Part shown: positions 1 through 5,633 of the stretch, in pieces
Position numbering within the stretch: the stretch's first letter is position 1
Layout: each line of letters starts with the position of its first letter
Assembly (NCBI GenBank): GCA_964571225.1
Contig: CAZNBB010000134.1
Location: forward strand, 1 to 9,074
Source: DATFML01 sp964571225
GTDB lineage: Bacteria; Pseudomonadota; Gammaproteobacteria; DATFLG01
Direction of reading: 5' to 3'
Length of the DNA stretch: 9,074 nucleotides
Position numbers and translations under genes: made by a program
The notes under the pieces: generated by a model
Seen by the model: only the letters and a program-made list of their open reading frames with translations
Database searches by the model: none
What the model was told of the DNA's origin: nothing

Positions 1-62
1 TCCGTGCTTTCCGTGCTTTCCGTGGCGCTTTGATTTTTTCCGTGGGTTCCGTGGATTCCGTG
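1..62. repeat. TCCGTG repeats with 9-bp period
   Basis: The hexamer TCCGTG occurs at 1-6, 10-15 and 19-24, then again at 39-44, 48-53 and 57-62. These are two groups of three, with exactly 9 bp between starts inside each group and 20 bp between the groups. A degenerate TTCGTG follows at 72-77. The separating bases are mostly T. The array begins at the window edge, so its full length is unknown. It lies just beyond the stop codon of the thioredoxin-fold gene. I recall similar TTCCGTG-rich intergenic repeats from other GC-rich Gammaproteobacteria, but that is memory, not something shown here. Confidence 0.8.
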
Positions 63-88
63 GCGTATTTCTTCGTGCGGGCCGACGC

Positions 89-883
89 TCAGAATCCGGA
101 CGCCACCGTTGCGGCCGCCACTACACCCGGCGCCTTGCACACCTTGGCGGGCTGCCCGCCCGTGGTCTCGCAGATGGCGGCGGTGATCACGTTGACCTGG
201 GGATAAACGGCCTTGGACAGGGCGCTGTCCGGATCGGCGAGCTTATCGGCGATCTGGAACCAGTCGAAGCTGGAGAACAGGTGCGGGCTCACGGGCGCAC
301 CGATCAACAGCCAGCGTCCGCCGATATAGACGAAAGGAATGCCGCCGGTAGTAGAGCTGTAGGGGGCGGTGTCGAACTTGTGAAACACCTTGGCGGAAAA
401 GCCTTTGAGGGGCTGCAACGGATGACCGCGGCGATCCTTTATCTCCACCGGGGAGAACTTCACCCATTTGCTGCGGTAATGGGCATGGACGAAAGTCAGG
501 GTGGCGGTGTTGGGGAACATGTCCGTCGGACCGGAGAGCATGGAGCGCAGGCCCGAGAAATGTCCGAAGCGCATCAGGGCGATGGTCAGGGGCCAGCGCA
601 GCGCTGCGCAGAACGGGCAGAACTCCGCGCCTACGTAGATCACCGGGCTCTTGGCGGGGGACCGGGCCGGCTCGTAGTGGATCAGCTGCAGTGCATCCGA
701 GTCCGACGGGGGCGCCTTTTTAGTCTGCAGCCCTTGCCTGGCCGCCTGCTGGAGGTCCTTGAGGATGACAGAGGGAAGCGGCTTGTCGACGGTCAGTCCG
801 GCGGCCCCGGCGGGCGCCGCGGCCTGGACGAGCACCAGGAACACCAGGACGGCGAGATGGAACAACCCTGCATGCCGCTTCAC
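89..883 (-). CDS. Exported thioredoxin-fold protein, DUF929-like, CPFC motif
   Basis: This is probably a periplasmic or membrane-tethered thiol protein with a thioredoxin fold. I chose the GTG at 881-883: a strong GGAGGT lies 9 nt upstream (893-898), and the protein then begins VKRHAG followed by a hydrophobic stretch and an AGA/AAG region, a normal signal peptide. The open frame continues to an ATG at 946, but that start would put 21 charged, non-hydrophobic residues before the signal. Counting from V1 (264 residues), the key segment is VIYVGAEFCPFCAALRW with C89 and C92. The IPF segment at about 182-184 would be the cis-proline loop facing the active site. A second cysteine pair, C238 and C249, lies near the C terminus. 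The YVGAE-CPFCAA-RW signature matches DUF929 proteins as I remember them. Their substrate is not known. The gene stands alone on this strand and diverges from the methyltransferase gene. Confidence 0.75.
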   Translation of the reverse strand: MKRHAGLFHLAVLVFLVLVQAAAPAGAAGLTVDKPLPSVILKDLQQAARQGLQTKKAPPSDSDALQLIHYEPARSPAKSPVIYVGAEFCPFCAALRWPLTIALMRFGHFSGLRSMLSGPTDMFPNTATLTFVHAHYRSKWVKFSPVEIKDRRGHPLQPLKGFSAKVFHKFDTAPYSSTTGGIPFVYIGGRWLLIGAPVSPHLFSSFDWFQIADKLADPDSALSKAVYPQVNVITAAICETTGGQPAKVCKAPGVVAAATVASGF

Positions 884-1219
884 GATCACATGACCTCCGT
901 GGTGGTTGCCGGGCCCGTCCGGCACAAAGAACGCGTAGTCGGGCAATCATGCCGTGCCGCTGCAAGGCTGGCAACCGCGGCGCCCAAGCACCATCACCGG
1001 GCTTTGTACGCTGGCTGGACGGCCGGCGCACGGCAACTATCATCAAAGCAAGTCCTTCCCTCGCAACTGCCTCCACCGGCACACCGGGATATGGCCGCTC
1101 ACGGCGAGATCCGTGAGGCTTGCGCAACAGAGTGCGTCAACCCGGTTGATGGGCAACGTCCCAGGGGCCGGCGGGTCGCAGCTTGACACAGAATCGACAG
1201 ACAATCGGAGCGTGCGGCC
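884..1219. other. Divergent intergenic region, no gene seen
   Basis: These 336 bp separate two divergent genes and should carry both promoters. They contain the GGAGGT ribosome site of the leftward gene (893-898) and a 13-bp inverted repeat, TCAACC-C-GGTTGA, at 1137-1149. A TTGACA at 1183-1188 has no matching -10 at 16-18 bp. Open frames here are extensions or shadows of the flanking genes and show no protein-like composition. Confidence 0.5.
1137..1149. promoter_or_regulatory. Inverted repeat, possible operator
   Basis: TCAACC and GGTTGA form perfect 6-bp arms around a single central C. The repeat lies about 70 bp upstream of the methyltransferase start, in the divergent region. The short central spacer suits a protein-binding dyad better than an RNA hairpin. 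No regulator can be named. Confidence 0.25.
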
Positions 1220-1693
1220 ATGGACCGTGCTGATCGGGACACTCCGGGAGTCATTGCGCCGCCGCCCGTTCTTTACGTTGGCACTCTGGCGACGGGATTC
1301 GTCCTTGGCGCCATCCGCCCCATCACGGTGTTTCCCTCCCCCATGTTCCTGCGGGTGCTAGGGGTGCTGCTGCTGGTGTTGAGCGGACTCGTAGTGCGTT
1401 GGGCCTTCGTCACCATGCAACGGTCGCAAGCCAACATCAGTCGCAGCGACGGCCCGGCAGCGCTGGTCGTCAGGGGACCGTTCCGGTATTCCCGAAACCC
1501 CATCTACGTCGCCATGACGGGGCTGTATCTGGGCGGCGCATTTCTGGCCGACTCGGCGTGGCTGTTGTTGCTGTTGGTGCCTCTGCTGGCGGTGATGCAA
1601 TGGGGCGTCGTCTTGCGCGAGGAGCGGCTGCTCGAAGCACGGTTCGGCGATGCGTACCGGCTATACAAACGGACCACGCCCAGGTGGCTGTAA
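1220..1693 (+). CDS. Isoprenylcysteine/phospholipid methyltransferase-family membrane protein
   Basis: This 157-residue integral-membrane protein belongs to the family that includes isoprenylcysteine carboxyl methyltransferase (ICMT) and bacterial phospholipid methyltransferases, which use S-adenosylmethionine. Hydrophobic segments lie at about 16-34, 43-65 and 95-130, the last probably two closely spaced spans. The family signature is clear: GPFRYSRNPIYVAM at 86-99, then E134/E135 and RFGDAYRLYK at 141-150, ending in TPRWL. In this family the R-NP-Y region and the C-terminal E-E-L-x-x-x-F-G-x-x-Y block bind the cofactor. The ATG at 1220 has a weak CGGAG 9 nt upstream, and the length is normal for small bacterial members. 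The acceptor substrate cannot be told from the sequence; bacteria do not prenylate proteins for ICMT in the usual sense, so a lipid or small-molecule acceptor is as likely. Confidence 0.82.
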   Translation: MDRADRDTPGVIAPPPVLYVGTLATGFVLGAIRPITVFPSPMFLRVLGVLLLVLSGLVVRWAFVTMQRSQANISRSDGPAALVVRGPFRYSRNPIYVAMTGLYLGGAFLADSAWLLLLLVPLLAVMQWGVVLREERLLEARFGDAYRLYKRTTPRWL

Positions 1694-1701
1694 GGCGGGG
1701 A

Positions 1702-1721
1702 GGCGAAACGCCGCACGCGGC
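1702..1721. terminator. Overlapping short hairpins between convergent genes
   Basis: GGCG-AAA-CGCC (1702-1712) and GCCGC-AC-GCGGC (1710-1721) lie just after the methyltransferase stop, in the 83-bp gap between two convergent genes. The two stems overlap and exclude each other. Neither is followed by a T-tract, so termination here is only a guess from position. Confidence 0.2.
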
Positions 1722-1776
1722 ACGGGACGTCGGGCACTCGCGCGCCCCGCGAAGCCGACCCGTCACCGACGTGGGC

Positions 1777-2004
1777 CTAATGGGGCGCGGGCCCGTGCGT
1801 GTGCAGCTTGGGCGGGTTTATCTCGCCATGGGCGAACGTACCCGGCGCCCCGGGCGCGGGTACCTGCACCGCGTGGGAACCGACGGCCGGCTGCTCGCCG
1901 GGTATGGGCTCATCCCAGTTGCTGAGTTCCAGGTGGATCACCAGCCAGAAGAAGGCGCCGGCCGCGCAGACCATGGCCAATACACGTAATTTTTTCCCTC
2001 GCAT
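1777..2004 (-). CDS. Small membrane-anchored hypothetical protein
   Basis: I do not recognise this 75-residue protein. It starts MRGKKLRVLAM, followed by one hydrophobic stretch to about residue 25, the pattern of an N-terminal membrane anchor with a positive inside end. The remainder (26-75) is proline-, glycine- and histidine-rich (EPIPGEQP, then PAPGAPG, then a tail with three spaced histidines) and looks unfolded and periplasmic. No lipobox is seen; the single cysteine, C13, is inside the hydrophobic segment. The ATG has only a weak GAGA-like site upstream. Support comes from the clean signal/anchor profile and AT-rich lysine codons at its start, which random frames here seldom give. It is convergent with the methyltransferase gene and in the same direction as cheD, 285 bp away. 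Confidence 0.55.
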   Translation of the reverse strand: MRGKKLRVLAMVCAAGAFFWLVIHLELSNWDEPIPGEQPAVGSHAVQVPAPGAPGTFAHGEINPPKLHTHGPAPH

Positions 2005-2176
2005 GTCCGATCTCGTCTCGACTCCGAAAACATCTGCCGGGCGCCGGCTTCGGGGCGGGCGTCCGGCGTCGCAGTGGGGTTGGACAACGAATACGGCCTT
2101 CGAGTGCCGGAAAGTGGCCGAGCCTGCTTACGCGGGGACCGGGCACACCCGGTCGAAGGGGACCGAAGGCAGCGCT

Positions 2177-2200
2177 GCGCCCCGGGCCACTTCGGGGCGC
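2177..2200 (-). terminator. GC-rich hairpin downstream of cheD
   Basis: GCGCCCCG (2177-2184) and CGGGGCGC (2193-2200) are perfect 8-bp arms around an 8-nt loop, about 90 bp beyond the cheD stop in the direction of transcription. There is no T-tract on either strand, so it is not a classical intrinsic terminator. It might stabilise the 3' end of the cheD transcript or act with Rho. The rest of 2005-2289 holds nothing I can identify. Confidence 0.3.
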
Positions 2201-2289
2201 TGTATCGGGCCGCCCCGGAAGGCGTCCACGGGAGGCCGGCATAGCGAGGCCCTTGTGGCCACGGCTAAACCCCTACATCCCGACCGAGA

Positions 2290-2805
2290 TCACGACTGCG
2301 GTTGCGGGGACCTGAACCCCCCGGTCCAGCGGTAGCGGTCCACCCGGACCTCCCCGCTTTGCAGGTTCATGGTGACCCTGCGATAGAAATGACCTCCGAG
2401 GTCCTGGTGCGGCGCGATAAGACCGTAGTGACCCACCAGCCGCCAGGCCTCCTCCGCATTGCGCCCGCCGGGCTCGTCATGGCATTCGGTCTTGCCGGCC
2501 GTCATGGCCGGGTGCCCGCCGCCGTAGAGGCCGACACGGCAGTCGGCGACCTCACAGCCTTGCTGGCGCAGGGCCAGTGTCAGCAGGGACAGAGCATCCT
2601 CGGCATAGTTTCCGTTGCCGCTGCCCTGGGGCGAGATGCCCGGCAGCACATAGTGGCAAAGCCCGCCTACGCACCGATCCGCGTGCCAAAGCACCATGGC
2701 AACGCAGGACCCGAGTACCGTGTGCAGCCGCTGCGGACCACCACCGACGTACCACTCGCCGGGATGGAGATAGCGAGCCGGCAGATGACCCCATCCCGTG
2801 GTCAT
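2290..2805 (-). CDS. cheD: CheD-type chemoreceptor glutamine deamidase
   Basis: CheD proteins deamidate specific glutamines on methyl-accepting chemotaxis receptors and, in many bacteria, bind the phosphatase CheC. This 171-residue protein carries the family core: HTVLGSCVAMVLW at 28-40, GGLCHYVLPG at 47-56, NYAEDALSLLTLALRQQGC at 66-84 and the glycine-rich VGLYGGGHPAM at 91-101. The catalytic residues of the family are present: nucleophile C34, H51 (17 residues later, the usual spacing) and a threonine (T29) just before the GSC motif. The start at 2805 is preceded by a GGGGTGG sequence and gives a normal length; the frame stays open to 3246, but the added residues match nothing. No cheA, cheW, cheC or receptor gene is in the window, so its partner must be elsewhere. 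It follows the response-regulator gene after 250 bp on the same strand. Confidence 0.85.
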   Translation of the reverse strand: MTTGWGHLPARYLHPGEWYVGGGPQRLHTVLGSCVAMVLWHADRCVGGLCHYVLPGISPQGSGNGNYAEDALSLLTLALRQQGCEVADCRVGLYGGGHPAMTAGKTECHDEPGGRNAEEAWRLVGHYGLIAPHQDLGGHFYRRVTMNLQSGEVRVDRYRWTGGFRSPQPQS

Positions 2806-2934
2806 GACACCACCCCGCTGCAGCCACGGCGGAATGAAGCGCCGGTGTAATGTATCGCGTCCATGGGCGGATTCCCTTGGCCCGAGATGTCCGACGTGCA
2901 GCGAGGGGGGGACGCGCTGCGACTCCATAAAGGC

Positions 2935-2942
2935 ATATCGGC
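2935..2942 (-). promoter_or_regulatory. Weak sigma-28-like -10 upstream of cheD
   Basis: On the minus strand this reads GCCGATAT, seven of eight bases of the flagellar sigma-28 (FliA) -10 element GCCGATAA, 130 bp upstream of cheD. The expected TAAA-type -35 is not present at the right distance (TATATCCC is found). The 2806-3055 gap holds no other clear signal. Confidence 0.15.
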
Positions 2943-3055
2943 AGCCGGGGCGGGGGATATACAGTCCTGCGGGCGGTCGCGGTGTCAGTATCCCCTGAAA
3001 AACCATGTCGTTGTTCGTACTACACAACGGCGAGGGATGGTTCCAGCGCGTACGC

Positions 3056-3697
3056 TCAAACCGAGCGCGAATCCACCAGCCCGTGCTCGACGGCGTACAG
3101 GGTGAGTTGCGCATTGTGGCGCAGATTGAGCTTCTTGAGCAGGCGGACCCGGTAAGTGCTGACGGTACTGATGCTGAGTGCCAGCGATTGGGCCACGTCG
3201 GAAACCCGCATGCCGCTTGCCAGCATGCGCAGGATCTGGAATTCACGGTCGGAAAGCTCTTCGTGGGGCTTGCGTTGGACCCGGCCCATGCGTTCCACCA
3301 ACAGGTCGGTGAGGCGCCGACTGACGTACTTGTGTCCGTTCACGACCTGCTGGACAGCGTCCGCCAGCACTTCCGGAGCCGCATCCTTGACCACGTAGCC
3401 GCTGGCACCGGCTTGCAGCGCCCGCACCCCGAATTCTTCCTCCGGGTACATGCTGACCACCAGCACACGCAGGGCAGGCCGCTCGTGGACGGCGCGTTTG
3501 AGGAGGTCGATGCCGCTGCGGCCCCCCAGGGCGATATCCAACAGCATGACGTCCCAGCGGCGCTGGCGCAGCAACTGCAGGGCTTCGGCGGGCTCGGCGG
3601 CCTCGCCGAACTCATGGCCGTCCGCGGCACGCTCGAGAATGTGCCGCAGGCCCAGGCGCGTCACCGGGTAGTCGTCAACCAGCAGGATGCGGGCCAT
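3056..3697 (-). CDS. NarL/UvrY-type response regulator, receiver plus LuxR HTH
   Basis: This 213-residue regulator has an N-terminal receiver domain (about 1-120) and a LuxR-type helix-turn-helix (about 147-207). The receiver has the acidic pair D8-D9, phosphoacceptor D54 (in MLLDIALGG), S82 at the switch position and K104 (in GYVVKDA). The DNA-binding part runs LSDREFQILRMLASG, then LSISTVSTYRVRLLKKL, and ends LTLYAVEHGLVD, which is close in style to the UvrY/GacA branch of the NarL family. The ATG at 3697 has AGGAG 5 nt upstream, and MARILLVDDYP is the standard opening of a receiver. Its start overlaps the last 23 bp of the kinase gene, which implies translational coupling and a cognate pair. 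Target genes are unknown; its own kinase promoter and cheD are candidates. Confidence 0.93.
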   Translation of the reverse strand: MARILLVDDYPVTRLGLRHILERAADGHEFGEAAEPAEALQLLRQRRWDVMLLDIALGGRSGIDLLKRAVHERPALRVLVVSMYPEEEFGVRALQAGASGYVVKDAAPEVLADAVQQVVNGHKYVSRRLTDLLVERMGRVQRKPHEELSDREFQILRMLASGMRVSDVAQSLALSISTVSTYRVRLLKKLNLRHNAQLTLYAVEHGLVDSRSV

Positions 3698-4778
3698 GGA
3701 GGCTCCTGTTCCCGGAGCGACCCGGGCCGGGCACCCGCACCCGCACCGTGGTGCCGGCGTCGAGACCGGTATCGATCTCGCAGCTGCCGCGAAAATATCT
3801 GACGCGTTCGCGCATCCCCTGCAGCCCGAAGGAGTCGGGATGGTGAATCCGCTCGGGAGCGAAGCCCTGGCCATCGTCGCGCACTTCGAGCTGCCACTCG
3901 CCGGCGGCGCGCTGCAGCACGATGTAAATGATGTGGGCCCGGGCATGGCGGGCCGCATTGGTGAGGGCCTCCTGCAGCACCCGGAACACGACGGTTTCCA
4001 CGGCGGTGTCCCGGGGCCCGCGCTCCGACACCTTCATCTTCACGCGGCAGTCGATGCCGGTGCGCTCGCTGAAGCGCTCCACGTACGCTTCCACCGCCAT
4101 CGGCAGCCCGAGGGCGTCGAGCAACGGCGGGCGCAGCTGCGACACCACGCGGCGCATGATGTCGCTGGCCTCGGCAATGCGTATGCGCAGCTCGTCGAGC
4201 TCGGCCCGCACAGCCGGATCGGCATCGGGCAGACGCGCACGCAGGGCGCTGCAGCTGCTCGCCAGCAGGGTGAGACTGCTGCCCAGGTCGTCGTGCAGCT
4301 CACGGGCAATGAGGCTGCGCTCGGATTCCCGTGCGGACTGAAGATAACCGGCGAGCTTGTGCAGCCCCTGGTCGGCCTCGAGCACCGTGGACGAGTCGTC
4401 GACGCAGGCGGAGATGTCGGAGAGAAATCCGCAGCGCAGCCACTGATCCTTGCCTCTGCGGACCCAGTGTCCCTCGTCCAGCACCAGCCTCGCCGGCGCC
4501 TCGCGGGCAACAACGCGGTAGGTCACACGGTAGGGATGGTCGTCGGCACGCAGACTTGCCAGTTGCGCTTCGGCGGCGGTCCGGTCCAACGGCGCCACCA
4601 CACGGCGCAGACTCCTGCCCGCCGCCGGCTCGGCCAGGCCGAGTACGCGCGCCGCTTCCGGATCCATCCATTCGATGGTCCACGGGCCGTCGCCACGGCA
4701 GCGATAGGCCCCCCCCGGCACGCGGGGCTGCGTCGCGTCCCACGCGCTCGGTCCTTCCATGCGTGCGTTGTCGTCCAT
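3675..4778 (-). CDS. Soluble PAS-type sensor histidine kinase, NarL family (HisKA_3)
   Basis: This 367-residue kinase phosphorylates itself on histidine and should pass the phosphate to the regulator encoded by the overlapping downstream gene. Residues about 20-130 look like one PAS-type sensor (WTIEWMDPEAARVLGL at 33-48; PYRVTYRVV at 82-90; FLSDIS at 118-123). The dimerisation domain holds ERSLIARELHDDLGSSL at 153-169, with phospho-accepting H162. LRPPLLDALGL (215-225) is the conserved second half. The ATPase domain has EALTNAARHA at 270-279 (N274), DDGQGF at 301-306 and FGLQGMRERV at 317-326. There is no membrane segment or signal peptide, so it senses something inside the cell. Cysteines C27, C116 and C125 lie in or near the sensor region but do not form an obvious metal-cluster motif. 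The ATG at 4778 has a GGGGG stretch 6 nt upstream; the signal is unknown. Confidence 0.93.
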   Translation of the reverse strand: MDDNARMEGPSAWDATQPRVPGGAYRCRGDGPWTIEWMDPEAARVLGLAEPAAGRSLRRVVAPLDRTAAEAQLASLRADDHPYRVTYRVVAREAPARLVLDEGHWVRRGKDQWLRCGFLSDISACVDDSSTVLEADQGLHKLAGYLQSARESERSLIARELHDDLGSSLTLLASSCSALRARLPDADPAVRAELDELRIRIAEASDIMRRVVSQLRPPLLDALGLPMAVEAYVERFSERTGIDCRVKMKVSERGPRDTAVETVVFRVLQEALTNAARHARAHIIYIVLQRAAGEWQLEVRDDGQGFAPERIHHPDSFGLQGMRERVRYFRGSCEIDTGLDAGTTVRVRVPGPGRSGNRSLHGPHPAG

Positions 4779-4813
4779 GTAACGCCCCCGGTTCGCCGTT
4801 CAGTGAGGTTCAC

Positions 4814-4831
4814 GGTCGGTCGGAACCGACC
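4814..4831. promoter_or_regulatory. 18-bp palindrome over the predicted kinase transcription start
   Basis: GGTCGGT (4814-4820) and ACCGACC (4825-4831) are perfect 7-bp arms around CGGA. The predicted start of kinase transcription (about 4828) lies inside it, 36-53 bp upstream of the start codon. It could be an operator that blocks or tunes RNA polymerase, for example for autoregulation by the downstream response regulator, or a 5'-end hairpin in the mRNA. Confidence 0.45.
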
Positions 4832-4834
4832 CCA

Positions 4835-4863
4835 AGTATAGAGTCGCCTTCGCACCATGGACA
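4835..4863 (-). promoter_or_regulatory. Candidate sigma-70 promoter of the kinase-regulator genes
   Basis: The minus strand reads TATACT at 4840-4835, five of six bases of the -10 consensus. Exactly 17 bp upstream is TGTCCA (4863-4858), three of six bases of the -35 consensus. Transcription would begin near 4828, giving a leader of about 50 nt. The poor -35 suggests dependence on an activator or a weak promoter. Confidence 0.45.
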
Positions 4864-5013
4864 GACTACCTACCCGTATCGCGACCATTCTTTCGCTGCA
4901 GGTAATGACAGTGTGAAGGGCGTGGGCGACGGTGGGTGACTGCTGAGGGACGTCGGAGGGACTGCAGCATCGCAACTCGGGCAGGCGTCGGCACGGCGTC
5001 TTCTCGGTCGGGG

Positions 5014-5030
5014 TGCGGCCATCGGCCGCA
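5014..5030 (-). terminator. Hairpin downstream of ubiT
   Basis: TGCGGCC (5014-5020) and GGCCGCA (5024-5030) are perfect 7-bp arms with a 3-nt loop, 82 bp beyond the ubiT stop. The bases that follow in the transcript are C- and A-rich rather than U-rich, so it would be a weak or Rho-assisted terminator. A smaller hairpin, CGGCC-GGGAG-GGCCG (5043-5057), lies between it and ubiT. Confidence 0.3.
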
Positions 5031-5111
5031 GAGCATCACGAACGGCCGGGAGGGCCGCTCGGCGAGATGATCCAGGCAACCCACCCGCCGCGTGATGCGT
5101 ATCAGCGCACC

Positions 5112-5633
5112 CTACCGGTGGCCGTTGACGCGCGCGATCAACCCATAAAGGCGCTGCAAGCCCGCCAGCACACGCTGCTGGGCCGGGTCAGGCTCCAGGC
5201 CGTCGAGAAAGTTCTTCAGATACAGCCCCAACTCCACATCGCCTTTGAGATGCAGCCGGCGATGAAAGAACAGGGTGTCGGAATCCTCTCGGCGCGCCGC
5301 CAACCCGAGAAAGTCGAACAGCGTCCCCTCCACCACCAGATCCGGCACCGCCCGGTCGGAACAGACGGTCAGACGGCGGCTGGGGCTCAGGGTCAGCGAC
5401 AGGCGCGCGCCCGCATCCTCGAAATCCAGGCTCGCCACCTTGCCCTGCAACCAGTCCAGTTCCCCGCCGCGCAGGGCGGATTCGAACAGCCGGTTGAGGC
5501 AGAACACCAACCCATGCCGCGGCGGCGCCTTGGGCGCAATCCGCAGCGCGAGGGCCAGGGGGCGGGGCAAGCGGGGAACGACGGCGGATTGTTCCACAGG
5601 TCCGGCAGGTGCATCGGAGCGGGTCGTATTCAT
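5112..5633 (-). CDS. ubiT: Anaerobic ubiquinone biosynthesis accessory factor UbiT (SCP2 domain)
   Basis: UbiT (YhbT in E. coli) is an SCP2-type lipid-binding protein needed to make ubiquinone without oxygen; it is thought to hold the hydrophobic quinone intermediates. The protein has 173 residues, against about 174 in E. coli. A proline-rich start (PRLPRPLALALRIAP) leads into the SCP2 domain, LVFCLNRLFESALRGGELDWL. The conserved segment DSDTLFFHRRLHLKGDVELG-LYLKNFLD corresponds closely to the E. coli DPDTLFFQRRLVIEGDTELG-LYVKNLMD as I recall it. The ATG at 5633 shares an ATGA with a TGA in the frame that best fits the end of ubiV, so the two are probably translationally coupled. The frame is open upstream without a stop as far as the assembly gap, but the bases just upstream have poor codon bias in that frame. 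It is the last gene of the operon. Confidence 0.92.
   Translation of the reverse strand: MNTTRSDAPAGPVEQSAVVPRLPRPLALALRIAPKAPPRHGLVFCLNRLFESALRGGELDWLQGKVASLDFEDAGARLSLTLSPSRRLTVCSDRAVPDLVVEGTLFDFLGLAARREDSDTLFFHRRLHLKGDVELGLYLKNFLDGLEPDPAQQRVLAGLQRLYGLIARVNGHR

Larger units (their letters stand above)
4779..5111. other. Intergenic region between ubiT and the kinase gene
   Basis: These 333 bp hold the end of the ubi operon transcript and the kinase promoter. Seen here: a 7-bp-arm hairpin at 5014-5030, a smaller CGGCC/GGCCG hairpin at 5043-5057, a TATACT -10 candidate (4835-4840) and an 18-bp palindrome (4814-4831). Short open frames of about 70 codons on the minus strand have no ribosome site or recognisable protein features. 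Confidence 0.5.

Noticed and set aside
281..1186. 301-codon plus-strand frame over the left end
   Set aside because: It is antisense to the CPFC thioredoxin-fold gene, which has a signal peptide, active-site motif and ribosome site.
1183..1188. TTGACA as the -35 of the methyltransferase promoter
   Set aside because: At 16-18 bp downstream the sequence is around CGGAGC, which is not a -10 and includes the ribosome site.
2806..3246. Longer CheD start giving 318 residues
   Set aside because: The added residues overlap the response-regulator gene and do not resemble CheD, whose normal length is reached from 2805.
3687..4841. 384-codon plus-strand open frame opposite the kinase
   Set aside because: It mirrors the kinase and regulator genes, whose motifs are clear on the minus strand. 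Long antisense frames are expected at this GC content, and its translation has no recognisable domain.
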